Origin: a bacterium
Lineage (GTDB): Bacteria > Blakebacterota > Blakebacteria > Blakebacterales > Blakebacteraceae
Direction: 5' to 3'
Length of the DNA: 5,698 nt
Assembly (NCBI GenBank): GCA_025774205.1
Contig: JALGWK010000144.1
Span: 1 to 5,698 of the forward strand
Shown here: one piece after another, positions 1 to 5,698 of the stretch
Numbering within the stretch: the stretch's first letter is position 1
Layout of the letters: the number at the start of each line of letters is the position of its first letter
Notes under the pieces: model-generated
What the model was told of the DNA's origin: nothing
The model's database searches: none
What the model saw: only the letters and a program-made list of their open reading frames with translations
Translations under genes and position numbers: made by a program

Positions 1-159
1 CCAGCCCAAAGCTTTACCCAATGGTCTGTTTCCAATTATTTTTTCAGCTTTCTCTAATGTGCGATTTAGCATGATAACTTTGTAGCCAATATTATCTATA
101 AAATAATCGACCATTGGTTTCGTCATTAATCCTGCTCCAATAATTGCTATATTCTTCAT
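1..159 (-). CDS. Saccharopine dehydrogenase-like NAD(P)-binding protein, N-terminal part (runs off window)
   Basis: Only the first 53 residues are visible. The protein opens with MKNIAIIGAGLMTKPMVDYF, a beta strand followed by the GxGxxxxP dinucleotide-binding loop (G8, G10, P15), and the next strand ends in VIMLNRT before a KAEKIIGNRPLGKA segment. This arrangement (GAGL..+P.VDY, then RT..KAE) is typical of the saccharopine dehydrogenase/reductase family, which makes or breaks the saccharopine link in lysine metabolism; related proteins act in other pathways, so the substrate is inferred only. Another Rossmann dehydrogenase is the alternative. The ATG at 159 is chosen because an AAGGAAG ribosome binding site lies six bases upstream of it. 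Codons are strongly A/T-ending, unlike every other gene in the window, which suggests a different origin or a joined assembly. Confidence 0.62.
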   Translation of the reverse strand, partial: MKNIAIIGAGLMTKPMVDYFIDNIGYKVIMLNRTLEKAEKIIGNRPLGKALGW

Positions 160-163
160 GTTT

Positions 164-170
164 CTTCCTT
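164..170 (-). promoter_or_regulatory. Ribosome binding site of the dehydrogenase-like gene
   Basis: On the minus strand AAGGAAG ends five bases, and its AGGA core six bases, before the ATG at 159. It decides the start, because no other start codon in this frame has a comparable purine-rich site. Confidence 0.6.
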
Positions 171-308
171 TTGTTCTTCGTTATTTATAAATTTGTTTAT
201 GACAGTCTCGTATAAACGCAATAGTCGTTTTTACGCACTTTTTCATCTATTAAATTAGTGGATTTCTCCCGAATAAGCAATTGGGATATTTACCATGCAA
301 AAGTCGTG

Positions 309-336
309 ACAAGCCAAAATTCTTATATCGGCTTGT
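309..336. repeat. Inverted repeat, 7-bp arms, 14-base loop
   Basis: ACAAGCC at 309-315 pairs perfectly with GGCTTGT at 330-336; outward extension is possible only through G-T wobbles. It lies about 150 bases upstream of the dehydrogenase-like start. It could be an operator or a weak hairpin; no function can be assigned. Confidence 0.35.
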
Positions 337-407
337 TATCGGTTGAAGGATGTAACGGAAGATTCAAATGTAAGTTATTGGCGGAATATTTACCTCCACC
401 ACAAATT

Positions 408-530
408 TCATGACAGCCGAGTACTGCTGTGATTCAGGTGCTGCAGGATCTGGTCCACCACCGGAGGATCAGGATTTTGCTCATTGTACACACTGAGAAA
501 TGGCTCCCGGTGATTCTGAGGGTGTGACGG
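408..530 (-). pseudogene. Possible remnant of a transposase C-terminus (IS91-like, tentative)
   Basis: A minus-strand frame ending at a TGA (410-408) reads protein-like for its last 36 residues, with QNHREPFLSVYNEQNPD followed by PPVVDQILQHLNHSSTRLS. The pattern DP-x-V-x-x-x-IL-x-HL recalls the C-terminal part of IS91-family transposases, which is recalled family knowledge and not a database match. No start codon with a ribosome binding site precedes it, and further upstream the frame only runs out of phase through the regulator gene, so at most a decayed fragment is present. It sits exactly where composition changes from GC-rich to AT-rich. It may also be a chance open frame. Confidence 0.25.
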
Positions 531-532
531 GA

Positions 533-916
533 TCAGGCCGGGAGGTCGTCGAGGACGTTCTGCATCTGCTTCCGCCAGGCCCTGAAGGCCGCCCTCCCCT
601 GTCGGGTGAGGGCCACCATGGTGTTCACCCGCTTGCCGACGATGTTCACCCGCTTGCCGACGATCTTCTTCTCGAGTTCGACGTAGCCCGCCTCCTCGAG
701 GGTCGTGAGGTGGGATGAAAGGTTCCCCCAGGTGAGTCCGGTCAGGCGAATGAGGAATACGAAATCTGCGCTCTCGAGGACAAAGAGCGAGGTCATCACC
801 ATGAGACGCGCGGGCCCGTGGATCACCCGATCGATATCAGCCAGGGGATGAAGATCCCCCGGCTCAGACGGTTTTCCGCGCTTATCCGATCGGGCTCCTT
901 TCACGGGATCGGTCAC
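533..916 (-). CDS. Winged-helix transcriptional regulator (HTH_34-like, MarR/ArsR-type fold)
   Basis: This 127-residue protein is almost entirely one winged helix-turn-helix domain. After a charged, probably flexible N-terminus (residues 1-24), the DIDRVIHGPARLMVM segment forms the first helix, RLTGLTWGNLSSHLTTLEEAG (about 58-77) carries the recognition helix, and the wing follows at about 78-104. This is the layout of the winged helix family PF13601 and of small MarR/ArsR-type regulators; no metal-binding cysteine cluster is visible. The start is GTG at 916, sharing the four bases GTGA with the stop of the upstream membrane protein gene, so translation is probably coupled; a GGAG lies only one base before it, and no ATG is available before residue 39. 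The wing holds a duplicated IVGKRVN (85-91 and 92-98), which is unusual. It probably regulates its own operon through the repeats at 1668-1701. Confidence 0.85.
   Translation of the reverse strand: MTDPVKGARSDKRGKPSEPGDLHPLADIDRVIHGPARLMVMTSLFVLESADFVFLIRLTGLTWGNLSSHLTTLEEAGYVELEKKIVGKRVNIVGKRVNTMVALTRQGRAAFRAWRKQMQNVLDDLPA
623..664. repeat. Perfect 21-bp tandem duplication inside the regulator gene
   Basis: Bases 623-643 and 644-664 are identical, and base 622 extends the match by one. The unit is a multiple of three, so the frame is kept and IVGKRVN is encoded twice in the DNA-binding wing. Relatives of this family as I recall them carry the VGKR motif once. Two identical copies suggest a recent slippage event, or an assembly artefact. 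Confidence 0.95.
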
Positions 917-1602
917 TCTCCGCTTTCAGCGCGCCTGTTGTTCATCTCACCCTCTGTCAGCCCCCCTGCCATCCCCTCCACCGGCACGGGATGATCGCGA
1001 ACGAACCGGATGAGGATGATGATGCCGGGCACAATCATCACCAGGGCAAAGAAAACATAGGAGATCAGGAATCCGAACTCGGTGGAATCCTGCAGCCAGA
1101 TGCCGATGGGGAACGCCAGCGCGTAGCACCAGCCGTAGAGATAGGCCCGGGTATAGTCGAGGTACCAGGCGCCGAGGCTGAAGACGGCGATCGACATCCC
1201 GCCGAAGAGGACGAGGGGGGTAACCCAGCCGGGAAGTGACCCGGTCATTGCCGTCAGACGTCCGAAACCGAGATAGACGGCCAACCCGAGCAGGGCGGAG
1301 ATCGAGAGCACCACCCTCACCTTCATCACTTTCTTCTTCCGTTCGGCACTGAACTTCACCACTCCCATTCGGGGCGTGGTAACGTACTTTTTCCCGACGA
1401 AGAAGCCGATCATGATGAAGATCGTGATCACGAAAAGCAGGGCCCCCAGCGTCCTCTCGGGGAGTGATGTGAGCCTCGACAGCGCCACACTCAGGCCCAT
1501 CAGGAGCAGGAGCATCCCCAGGTAGATATCCCAGATGCCATCCTGGAAGGTGGACCGGAAGGCCCGTTTCTCAAGTTCTTTGGCCGATATCGATGCGAAC
1601 AT
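913..1602 (-). CDS. Multi-pass inner membrane protein of unknown function, co-operonic with the winged-helix regulator
   Basis: This 229-residue protein has a short soluble N-terminus (MFASISAKELEKRAF, then RSTFQDGIWDIYLG) and about six hydrophobic segments at roughly 24-41, 52-70, 95-113, 126-145, 152-170 and 175-198. A basic loop (KFSAERKKKVMK, 83-94) lies between segments 2 and 3 and is probably cytoplasmic. The tail after 200 is hydrophilic. I see no catalytic or transport motif and do not assign a function. Genes for such proteins beside a small winged-helix regulator are seen in several phyla, which suggests a membrane partner or target of the regulator. The reading frame is open up to 1716, but ATG 1602 is chosen: GAGAGG precedes it by six bases, the family-like sequence begins there, and the extension would place coding sequence over the promoter. 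Its TGA overlaps the regulator's GTG. Confidence 0.8.
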   Translation of the reverse strand: MFASISAKELEKRAFRSTFQDGIWDIYLGMLLLLMGLSVALSRLTSLPERTLGALLFVITIFIMIGFFVGKKYVTTPRMGVVKFSAERKKKVMKVRVVLSISALLGLAVYLGFGRLTAMTGSLPGWVTPLVLFGGMSIAVFSLGAWYLDYTRAYLYGWCYALAFPIGIWLQDSTEFGFLISYVFFALVMIVPGIIILIRFVRDHPVPVEGMAGGLTEGEMNNRRAESGE

Positions 1603-1608
1603 GTGGAA

Positions 1609-1614
1609 CCTCTC
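1609..1614 (-). promoter_or_regulatory. Ribosome binding site deciding the membrane protein start
   Basis: GAGAGG on the minus strand, six bases before ATG 1602. It supports this start over the in-frame codon at 1716, which would add 38 residues with no membrane or family character. Confidence 0.65.
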
Positions 1615-1667
1615 TGATTTTCCCTGACTGATCGACGCGGCATGGATGCCTGTCGATATGTCATTAC

Positions 1668-1701
1668 ACTTTGGTTTTCCGTTAACTTTGTTTTTCAAAG
1701 T
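1668..1701 (-). promoter_or_regulatory. Candidate operator: ACTTTG-N5-CAAAGT inverted repeat plus a third half site
   Basis: Read on the minus strand, a perfect 6-bp inverted repeat ACTTTG/CAAAGT with a five-A spacer occupies 1701-1685. A second CAAAGT follows at 1673-1668, set 17 bases on; with flanks, the 12-mers GAAAAACAAAGT and GAAAACCAAAGT differ by one base. The left arm overlaps the likely -10 box, so a bound dimer would block transcription. By position it is the natural target of the winged-helix regulator encoded in the same operon; this is inferred. Confidence 0.55.
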
Positions 1702-1724
1702 ATAATACGAAACCAATCCCGCAA
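1699..1724 (-). promoter_or_regulatory. Likely promoter of the membrane protein/regulator operon
   Basis: On the minus strand an AT-rich TATTATACT stretch includes TATACT (1704-1699), a good -10 match. The best upstream -35 candidate is TTGCGG (1724-1719), only 14 bases away, shorter than the ideal 17; using TACTTT as the -10 gives 16. The exact boxes are therefore uncertain. A start just downstream would give a leader of about 90 bases before ATG 1602. Confidence 0.4.
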
Positions 1725-1802
1725 GGTTTCATTCTTAATAGCATTCTGATCAGGGATTAACCGGAAAAGGTTGATGTGAAGATGGCGCCGGGAGCAGGTG
1801 CG

Positions 1803-1847
1803 ACCGGAACCGATTTCAGACGGAGACCCTCTTCGATCACTTCCGGT
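1803..1847. repeat. Inverted repeat next to the sulfatase stop codon
   Basis: ACCGGAA at 1803-1809 and TTCCGGT at 1841-1847 form a 7-bp stem with a 31-base loop, directly after the sulfatase TGA on the minus strand. ACCGGAA also occurs at 1760-1766. There is no T-run, so a terminator role is doubtful; a chance repeat is possible. Confidence 0.3.
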
Positions 1848-3335
1848 TCATCCTCCCTCTGCATCGATGAAGGGGAAGAGTTCCGACGGCGTATGCGCTT
1901 CGGCCATGATCCGCCGCACCTCTCGAACGATCGCGGGGTGATCGGCGGCGACGTCGTGTTCCTCCGCCAGGTCGGTTCCCAGGTCATACAGCTCGATCGG
2001 GCCGTCAGGATCGAGCCGCACGTTGAGACGCACGCCCTTCCACTCCCCCATCCTCACCGCCTGTTTCCGCCCCTGCTCGTGGAACTCCCAGTAGAGATGG
2101 TCGTGTTCGGACTGCCCGCCACGGCCCAGGAGTTCGGGCAGATACGAGATGCCGTCGGTCTCTGCCGGTGGTTCGATCCCGGCCAGTTCGCACGCGGTCG
2201 GCAGGAAGTCCCAGAAGGCCGACACGTGAGCGCTCTCCGTCCCGGCGGTGATGGTGCCGGGCCACCAGGCCACCATCGGCACCCGGATACCCCCTTCATA
2301 GAGGTCCCGCTTGAAACCGCGCAGCGGACCGCTGCTGCCGAAGAAGCGGGGATCGTGCCCTCCCTCGAGGTGAGGCCCGTTGTCGCTGGTGAAGATGATC
2401 AGCGTGTCACCGGCGATGCCGAGTTTTTCGAGGAGAGTTCGGATGCGCCCCACATCCCGGTCCATCCGGGTCACCATTCCGGCAAAAGCGGCCCGGGGGG
2501 TTTCGTGGGAACCGTAGTGACTCCCGATATACGGGGTTTCAGGGAAGGTGCCGCGGTATTCGGCGAGCGAGTCCTCAGGGACCACTATCTCGGCGTGAGG
2601 GATGGTGAATGGTACATAGAGAAAGAATGGGTGGTCGCTGTTCCGGCGAATGAACTCGAGTGTTTTCTCCGCGATCAGATCGTGACTGAAGGTCTCCCGG
2701 CCGCCGTCCAGGTTCCCCTCCAGCACGATTCTGGAATCGTTCTCCCAGAGGTGCTCGGGGTAGTAGAAATGCGCCTCCCGCTGGCAGTTGTAGCCGTAGA
2801 ACCAGTCGAAGCCCTGGTTGATCGGATCCCCCTCAGATCCCGGCGGACCGAGGCCCCATTTGCCCGCGGCACCGGTGACATACCCGGCCTCCCGCAGGAG
2901 CCGGGCCACGGTCACGCTCTCGGCCGGAATGGGATGCTGTCCCTCCGGCTGGACCGCCTTGTTGCCGCGGATGTATGTGTGTCCGGTGTGGAACCCGGTC
3001 ATGAGGGAACAGCGTGAAGGCGCGCAGACCGTACTGCCGGCGTAGTGGTCGGTGAAACGCATCCCTTCGGCCGCCAGCCGGTCGATATGGGGGGTATGGA
3101 CCTTTTCCTGTCCGTAACAGCCGAGGTCGCCATACCCCAGGTCATCGGCCATGATGAAGATGATGTTCGGCCGTCGGCGCCTGGAGTGACCGCACGCGGA
3201 GAGCTGGGACGCCGTTAGGCCGGAGAGCACCGATCCGGCCACTCCGATTCCGGCGGCTCCCAGGCCCGTTCTTCTGACGAATTCCCGACGATCCAGTGTC
3301 ACGTTACAGGGCACGATGGTTCTATTGCGTGACAT
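1848..3335 (-). CDS. Type I sulfatase (arylsulfatase A-like), Tat-exported lipoprotein
   Basis: This 495-residue enzyme is predicted to hydrolyse sulfate esters outside the cytoplasm. The signature C104-A-P-S-R108 carries the cysteine that is converted to formylglycine by a maturase not present in this window. Metal ligands are D64-D65 near the start of the domain and D318-N319 in the TSDNG motif; K159, H247 and K342 fit the conserved active-site lysines and histidine. The N-terminus has a twin-arginine motif (R16-R17-E-F-V), a hydrophobic stretch and a lipobox L45-S-A-C48, so it is probably exported folded by Tat and lipid-anchored. The end, AHTPSELFPF, looks like a natural family C-terminus. 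ATG 3335 is chosen because the signal peptide starts properly there, 10 bases after the protease stop; the upstream extension to 3470 is arginine-rich shadow sequence. The substrate cannot be told. Confidence 0.93.
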   Translation of the reverse strand: MSRNRTIVPCNVTLDRREFVRRTGLGAAGIGVAGSVLSGLTASQLSACGHSRRRRPNIIFIMADDLGYGDLGCYGQEKVHTPHIDRLAAEGMRFTDHYAGSTVCAPSRCSLMTGFHTGHTYIRGNKAVQPEGQHPIPAESVTVARLLREAGYVTGAAGKWGLGPPGSEGDPINQGFDWFYGYNCQREAHFYYPEHLWENDSRIVLEGNLDGGRETFSHDLIAEKTLEFIRRNSDHPFFLYVPFTIPHAEIVVPEDSLAEYRGTFPETPYIGSHYGSHETPRAAFAGMVTRMDRDVGRIRTLLEKLGIAGDTLIIFTSDNGPHLEGGHDPRFFGSSGPLRGFKRDLYEGGIRVPMVAWWPGTITAGTESAHVSAFWDFLPTACELAGIEPPAETDGISYLPELLGRGGQSEHDHLYWEFHEQGRKQAVRMGEWKGVRLNVRLDPDGPIELYDLGTDLAEEHDVAADHPAIVREVRRIMAEAHTPSELFPFIDAEGG

Positions 3336-3345
3336 GGCATCCGAC

Positions 3346-5698
3346 TCAAGAGCTCGGGGGGATCGCCGGCACCGGCGGAATGCCGATCGGACTGCCCGGC
3401 GGCATTGCGGGGACAATACCCGGAACCGACAGGCTCTCCGGCCGATCGATCCAGCGCTGGATGTCCTCAATCGTCATCATCTGGAAGGGATCGGGATCAG
3501 GCTGTGACACCAGCCACTCCTTCAGTCCGTGCAGGCCTGCGTTCAGCGCCGCACGCACGAGGGGGGTGCAGCGGGGATTGGAGGCCTCCCTCTTCAACCG
3601 ATCGAGTACCACCTGCTGGACCTCGTTCTGGATCGCGACGTGCCAGGTGCTCTCTGAACGACGCGCGTACCAGGTTGTCTGCAGGAGCGCGTCCACGACT
3701 TCATCGAGTCCCGGGTACCAGGCGTTCCGGCTGTGGAATTCCACCAGCCGGGCCATCCGCTCGGGCTGGAGGATGACCTGGACACTGAAATCGGCCGACG
3801 TTGCCGCCATGCCGAGAGGATCGAGGGTCGGCGCGGTGCGATGAATGAAGGTCTCCCCGGAGGCCATCCCGAAGGCCCGGGGCGGTATGAGGTTGAGGGT
3901 TTCCTCCGGCAGGGCCAGGAAGCGCGGTTCGAGGGTGTCGAGGATCAGGTCGAGGGCCTCACGCTGCTTGTCGGCCGGGACGATCTCCAGCGGTGTCTGA
4001 CCGTCGCCGCGCAGGGCGTAGTTGTAGTCGACCCCGCCGAGACTGTGGGCCGCCGACTCCATCTGGTAGCGGTGGTGAAGGTAGAGGGGGACCAGTACTT
4101 CCTCGAGGGAGGCCAGCGGTTCTCCGACCCGGATGCTCCGTTCGCCGAAGGTGATCAGTCCCGACTGGCGGACCGCCATCTCGTGGCGGAGATAGCCGAC
4201 CGGGTCGGCGCCATTGTCCCAGAGCGCCGCTTTCGGATGGGCCGCTCCGAGAGGTCGCGCCTCATTGTCGGCGGCGAACCGGATACCCTTCCGGAAGGAA
4301 TCGCTGATGATAGCTTCCAGCTCGGCCGGCTCGTCGGCTCCTGGCCCGAAGTCGCTGTAGGCCCACTTCACCACGAAGATGTCGAACTCCCCCACCCCGA
4401 CCGGATAAGCGTCGGAGAGATCGAGTGAGCCATCGGAGCGGATGTTCACTACCGGGGCCGGATAATCCATCACGCTCGACCGTCCATAAGCACTGGTGAG
4501 GTAGTTGTGCGCGAATCCGAGGGTATGCCCGACTTCGTGGCAGGAGAGCTGGCGCACGCGGGCCATGGCCATCTCGACCGGATCGGACCGCGGATCCAAC
4601 CCGGCCAGGTACCCGAAGGTCGGCCCGTCGGCCAGGTCCATGAGAGCGGTAGGGCGCAGGGCCGGGTTCGCGGCGACACCTTCTGCCGCGCCGGTCGTGG
4701 CGTAGACCGGTATCAGCCCCTCTCCGAGCAGAACATCCTGACGAAGCCGCAGACTGCCGAGGTTCACATTCCCCTTGAGGATCTCACCCGTGCGTGGATC
4801 GGTGACCGATCCCCCGTACGACCAGCCGCGGGTGGAGCGATGGGTCCAGTGGATCATGTTGTACCGGAGGTCCATCGGATCGGCCCCTTCCGGAAGGTCC
4901 CTCACCTGGAAGGCGTCGATGAATCCGGCCGCCTCGAAGGCCTCGTTCCACCAGGCGGCTCCCTCTTTCAGAGCCGTGTAGATCGGTTCCGGGGCACCGG
5001 GATCGACGTAGAAGACGATCGGTTCGACCGCTTCCGAACGGCGCGCTCCGGGATTCTTCTTCTGCAGCCGGAACCGGTTGATCCACTGGATCTTCAGATC
5101 CTCGTCGATCGGGGTGGCGTAATCGGAGAAGGTCATGCTGCCGGAGCTGACCCGTGGATCAGCTCTCCGGGGGAGGTAGCCGTCATCGGGGAGTGCCACC
5201 AGCGAATGGTGCTGGATCAGGGAGACCGCCCTCCCGTCGGCTGCCGTACCCGAAACGAGCGGCCCGGGAGAGTCGCTCGTGAAGGTAAGCCAGGTCTCCA
5301 CCTCGCAGTTCGTCGGAAAGGTCTTCGTCCGGGGGAGGTGGAATACGCTCCGGCTCCGGTCGAGCCGGAAGGCGCCCTGCCCCGCCCCCTGCATCCGGGC
5401 GCCGGCGCCATGCGTATCACGCAGGAAGAAATCAGTGGCGTCGACCAGAACCCGCTCATCGCTCCGGGCCTCGATTTCGAAGCCCCACTGAGTGGAGGGA
5501 GCGAAAGCGTTGGCCACCGCCTCGACCTCCAGGGGATTGTCGCTGCGGGCCCTGAACCGGTAGTTGGGCTGGATGAGCAGGATGCGGGGCCCGATCCTGC
5601 GCGCCTTCAGGATCCAGGTTCCCCCCAGCTGCCCGCGGTCGAGCCCGACCGGATTCGATCCGAGACCGGAGGTCAGGGAGACCGCGTAGAGGAACTCC
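3346..5698 (-). CDS. Zinc-dependent metalloprotease, DUF5117/DUF4953 type, C-terminal 783 residues (N-terminus outside window)
   Basis: The frame is open to the window edge (first full codon at 5697), so the gene is partial; roughly the signal peptide and first domain are probably missing. The visible part begins EFLYAVSLTSGLGSNPVGLD, typical of the DUF5117 domain, and continues through NPLEVEAVANAFAPSTQW. The catalytic DUF4953 part holds HEVGHTLGFAHN: zinc ligands H387, H391, H397 and general base E388 (numbered from the first visible residue; bases 4539-4507), followed by a Met-turn SSVMDYP (M410), as in metzincins. Later family-like segments include DYNYALRGDGQTPLEIVPA and LNLIPPRAFG. The end is a proline-rich tail (about 760-783). 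Relatives are secreted or periplasmic; the substrate is not known. The GTG at 5517 is not a real start because conserved sequence precedes it. It probably forms an operon with the sulfatase. Confidence 0.93.
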   Translation of the reverse strand, partial: EFLYAVSLTSGLGSNPVGLDRGQLGGTWILKARRIGPRILLIQPNYRFRARSDNPLEVEAVANAFAPSTQWGFEIEARSDERVLVDATDFFLRDTHGAGARMQGAGQGAFRLDRSRSVFHLPRTKTFPTNCEVETWLTFTSDSPGPLVSGTAADGRAVSLIQHHSLVALPDDGYLPRRADPRVSSGSMTFSDYATPIDEDLKIQWINRFRLQKKNPGARRSEAVEPIVFYVDPGAPEPIYTALKEGAAWWNEAFEAAGFIDAFQVRDLPEGADPMDLRYNMIHWTHRSTRGWSYGGSVTDPRTGEILKGNVNLGSLRLRQDVLLGEGLIPVYATTGAAEGVAANPALRPTALMDLADGPTFGYLAGLDPRSDPVEMAMARVRQLSCHEVGHTLGFAHNYLTSAYGRSSVMDYPAPVVNIRSDGSLDLSDAYPVGVGEFDIFVVKWAYSDFGPGADEPAELEAIISDSFRKGIRFAADNEARPLGAAHPKAALWDNGADPVGYLRHEMAVRQSGLITFGERSIRVGEPLASLEEVLVPLYLHHRYQMESAAHSLGGVDYNYALRGDGQTPLEIVPADKQREALDLILDTLEPRFLALPEETLNLIPPRAFGMASGETFIHRTAPTLDPLGMAATSADFSVQVILQPERMARLVEFHSRNAWYPGLDEVVDALLQTTWYARRSESTWHVAIQNEVQQVVLDRLKREASNPRCTPLVRAALNAGLHGLKEWLVSQPDPDPFQMMTIEDIQRWIDRPESLSVPGIVPAMPPGSPIGIPPVPAIPPSS

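Larger units (their letters stand above)
160..407. other. AT-rich intergenic region with one small inverted repeat
   Basis: No open frame of convincing length or character is seen on either strand. The stretch is AT-rich (about one third G+C up to base 300, about 39% from 301 to 420) and must hold the promoter of the dehydrogenase-like gene, but no pair of -35/-10 boxes with good spacing stands out. A 7-bp inverted repeat ACAAGCC/GGCTTGT at 309-315 and 330-336, with a 14-base loop, is the only clear structure. It has no T-run after it on either strand, so it is not an obvious terminator. Confidence 0.5.
1603..1847. other. Intergenic region between sulfatase and regulator operon
   Basis: This 245-base gap carries no supported gene. 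It is noticeably more AT-rich near the promoter (about 1660-1745) than the flanking genes. It contains the operator and promoter described separately and, close to the sulfatase stop, an inverted repeat with ACCGGAA/TTCCGGT arms. No hairpin followed by a T-run is visible after the sulfatase gene, so read-through into the regulator operon is possible. Confidence 0.6.

Noticed and set aside
309-336. Inverted repeat as a rho-independent terminator
   Set aside because: The stem is only 7 bp, the loop is 14 bases, and neither strand has a T-run after it.
500-718. Plus-strand 72-codon frame with a repeated HPLADD motif
   Set aside because: The apparent protein repeat is the 21-bp tandem duplication read on the opposite strand of the regulator gene.
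1603-1716. 38-codon N-terminal extension of the membrane protein
   Set aside because: It would run through the operator and promoter, lacks a ribosome binding site at 1716, and resembles no membrane or soluble domain; ATG 1602 has a good site.
1757-1987. Minus-strand 76-codon frame running past the sulfatase stop, considered as a frameshifted sulfatase tail
   Set aside because: The sulfatase already ends with a family-typical AHTPSELFPF segment, so no frameshift is needed, and the rest is out-of-frame shadow.
1776-3017. Long plus-strand open frame of 413 codons opposite the sulfatase
   Set aside because: It is antisense to a sulfatase with all catalytic motifs; its length follows from high G+C at third positions, and its translation shows no family features or ribosome binding site.
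3336-3470. 45-codon N-terminal extension of the sulfatase
   Set aside because: It overlaps the end of the protease gene, is arginine-rich shadow sequence, and would bury the Tat signal; ATG 3335 places the signal peptide at the N-terminus.
3733-4428. Plus-strand open frame of 231 codons opposite the metalloprotease
   Set aside because: Antisense shadow of a conserved coding region, with low-complexity acidic/basic composition and no recognisable domain.

Overview
The window reads as a piece of a GC-rich bacterial genome, probably from an environmental lineage. Secreted sulfatases and the DUF5117/DUF4953 metalloprotease family are common in Gemmatimonadota, Acidobacteriota, Bacteroidota and related groups, but the sequence does not fix a phylum. 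One end is clearly different: bases 1-300 are about 33% G+C (98 of 300), 301-420 about 39%, and from about 421 on the composition rises to the GC-rich level of the rest. All five convincing genes lie on the minus strand, so the biological order runs from high to low coordinates.

Layout in transcription order. (1) 5698-3346: the C-terminal 783 residues of a large secreted-type zinc metalloprotease (HEVGH..G..H motif, Met-turn), with its N-terminus beyond the window. (2) 3335-1848: a type I sulfatase with a formylglycine CAPSR motif and a Tat signal ending in a lipobox, starting 10 bases after the protease stop. These two look like one transcription unit for breaking down an extracellular sulfated polymer or glycoprotein. 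(3) 1847-1603: an intergenic stretch holding a likely promoter overlapped by an ACTTTG-N5-CAAAGT inverted repeat, with a further half site 17 bases downstream. (4) 1602-913: a roughly six-helix membrane protein of no assigned function. (5) 916-533: a small winged-helix regulator that overlaps gene 4 by four bases. Genes 4 and 5 form a tight operon, and the inverted repeat is a plausible autoregulatory operator.

(6) 532-160: no intact gene. It holds a short reading frame resembling the C-terminus of an IS91-type transposase (tentative) and the change from GC-rich to AT-rich sequence. (7) 159-1: the first 53 codons of an AT-rich gene for a saccharopine dehydrogenase-like NAD(P)-binding protein, cut by the window edge.

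The most notable points are a perfect 21-bp in-frame tandem duplication in the wing of the regulator, the operator-like repeat cluster before its operon, and the abrupt composition change with a possible transposase remnant beside it (horizontal transfer junction or chimeric assembly). No CRISPR array, rRNA, tRNA or intact mobile element was seen. There is no strong evidence for a wholly new system; the closest candidate is the membrane protein/winged-helix pair with its operator.
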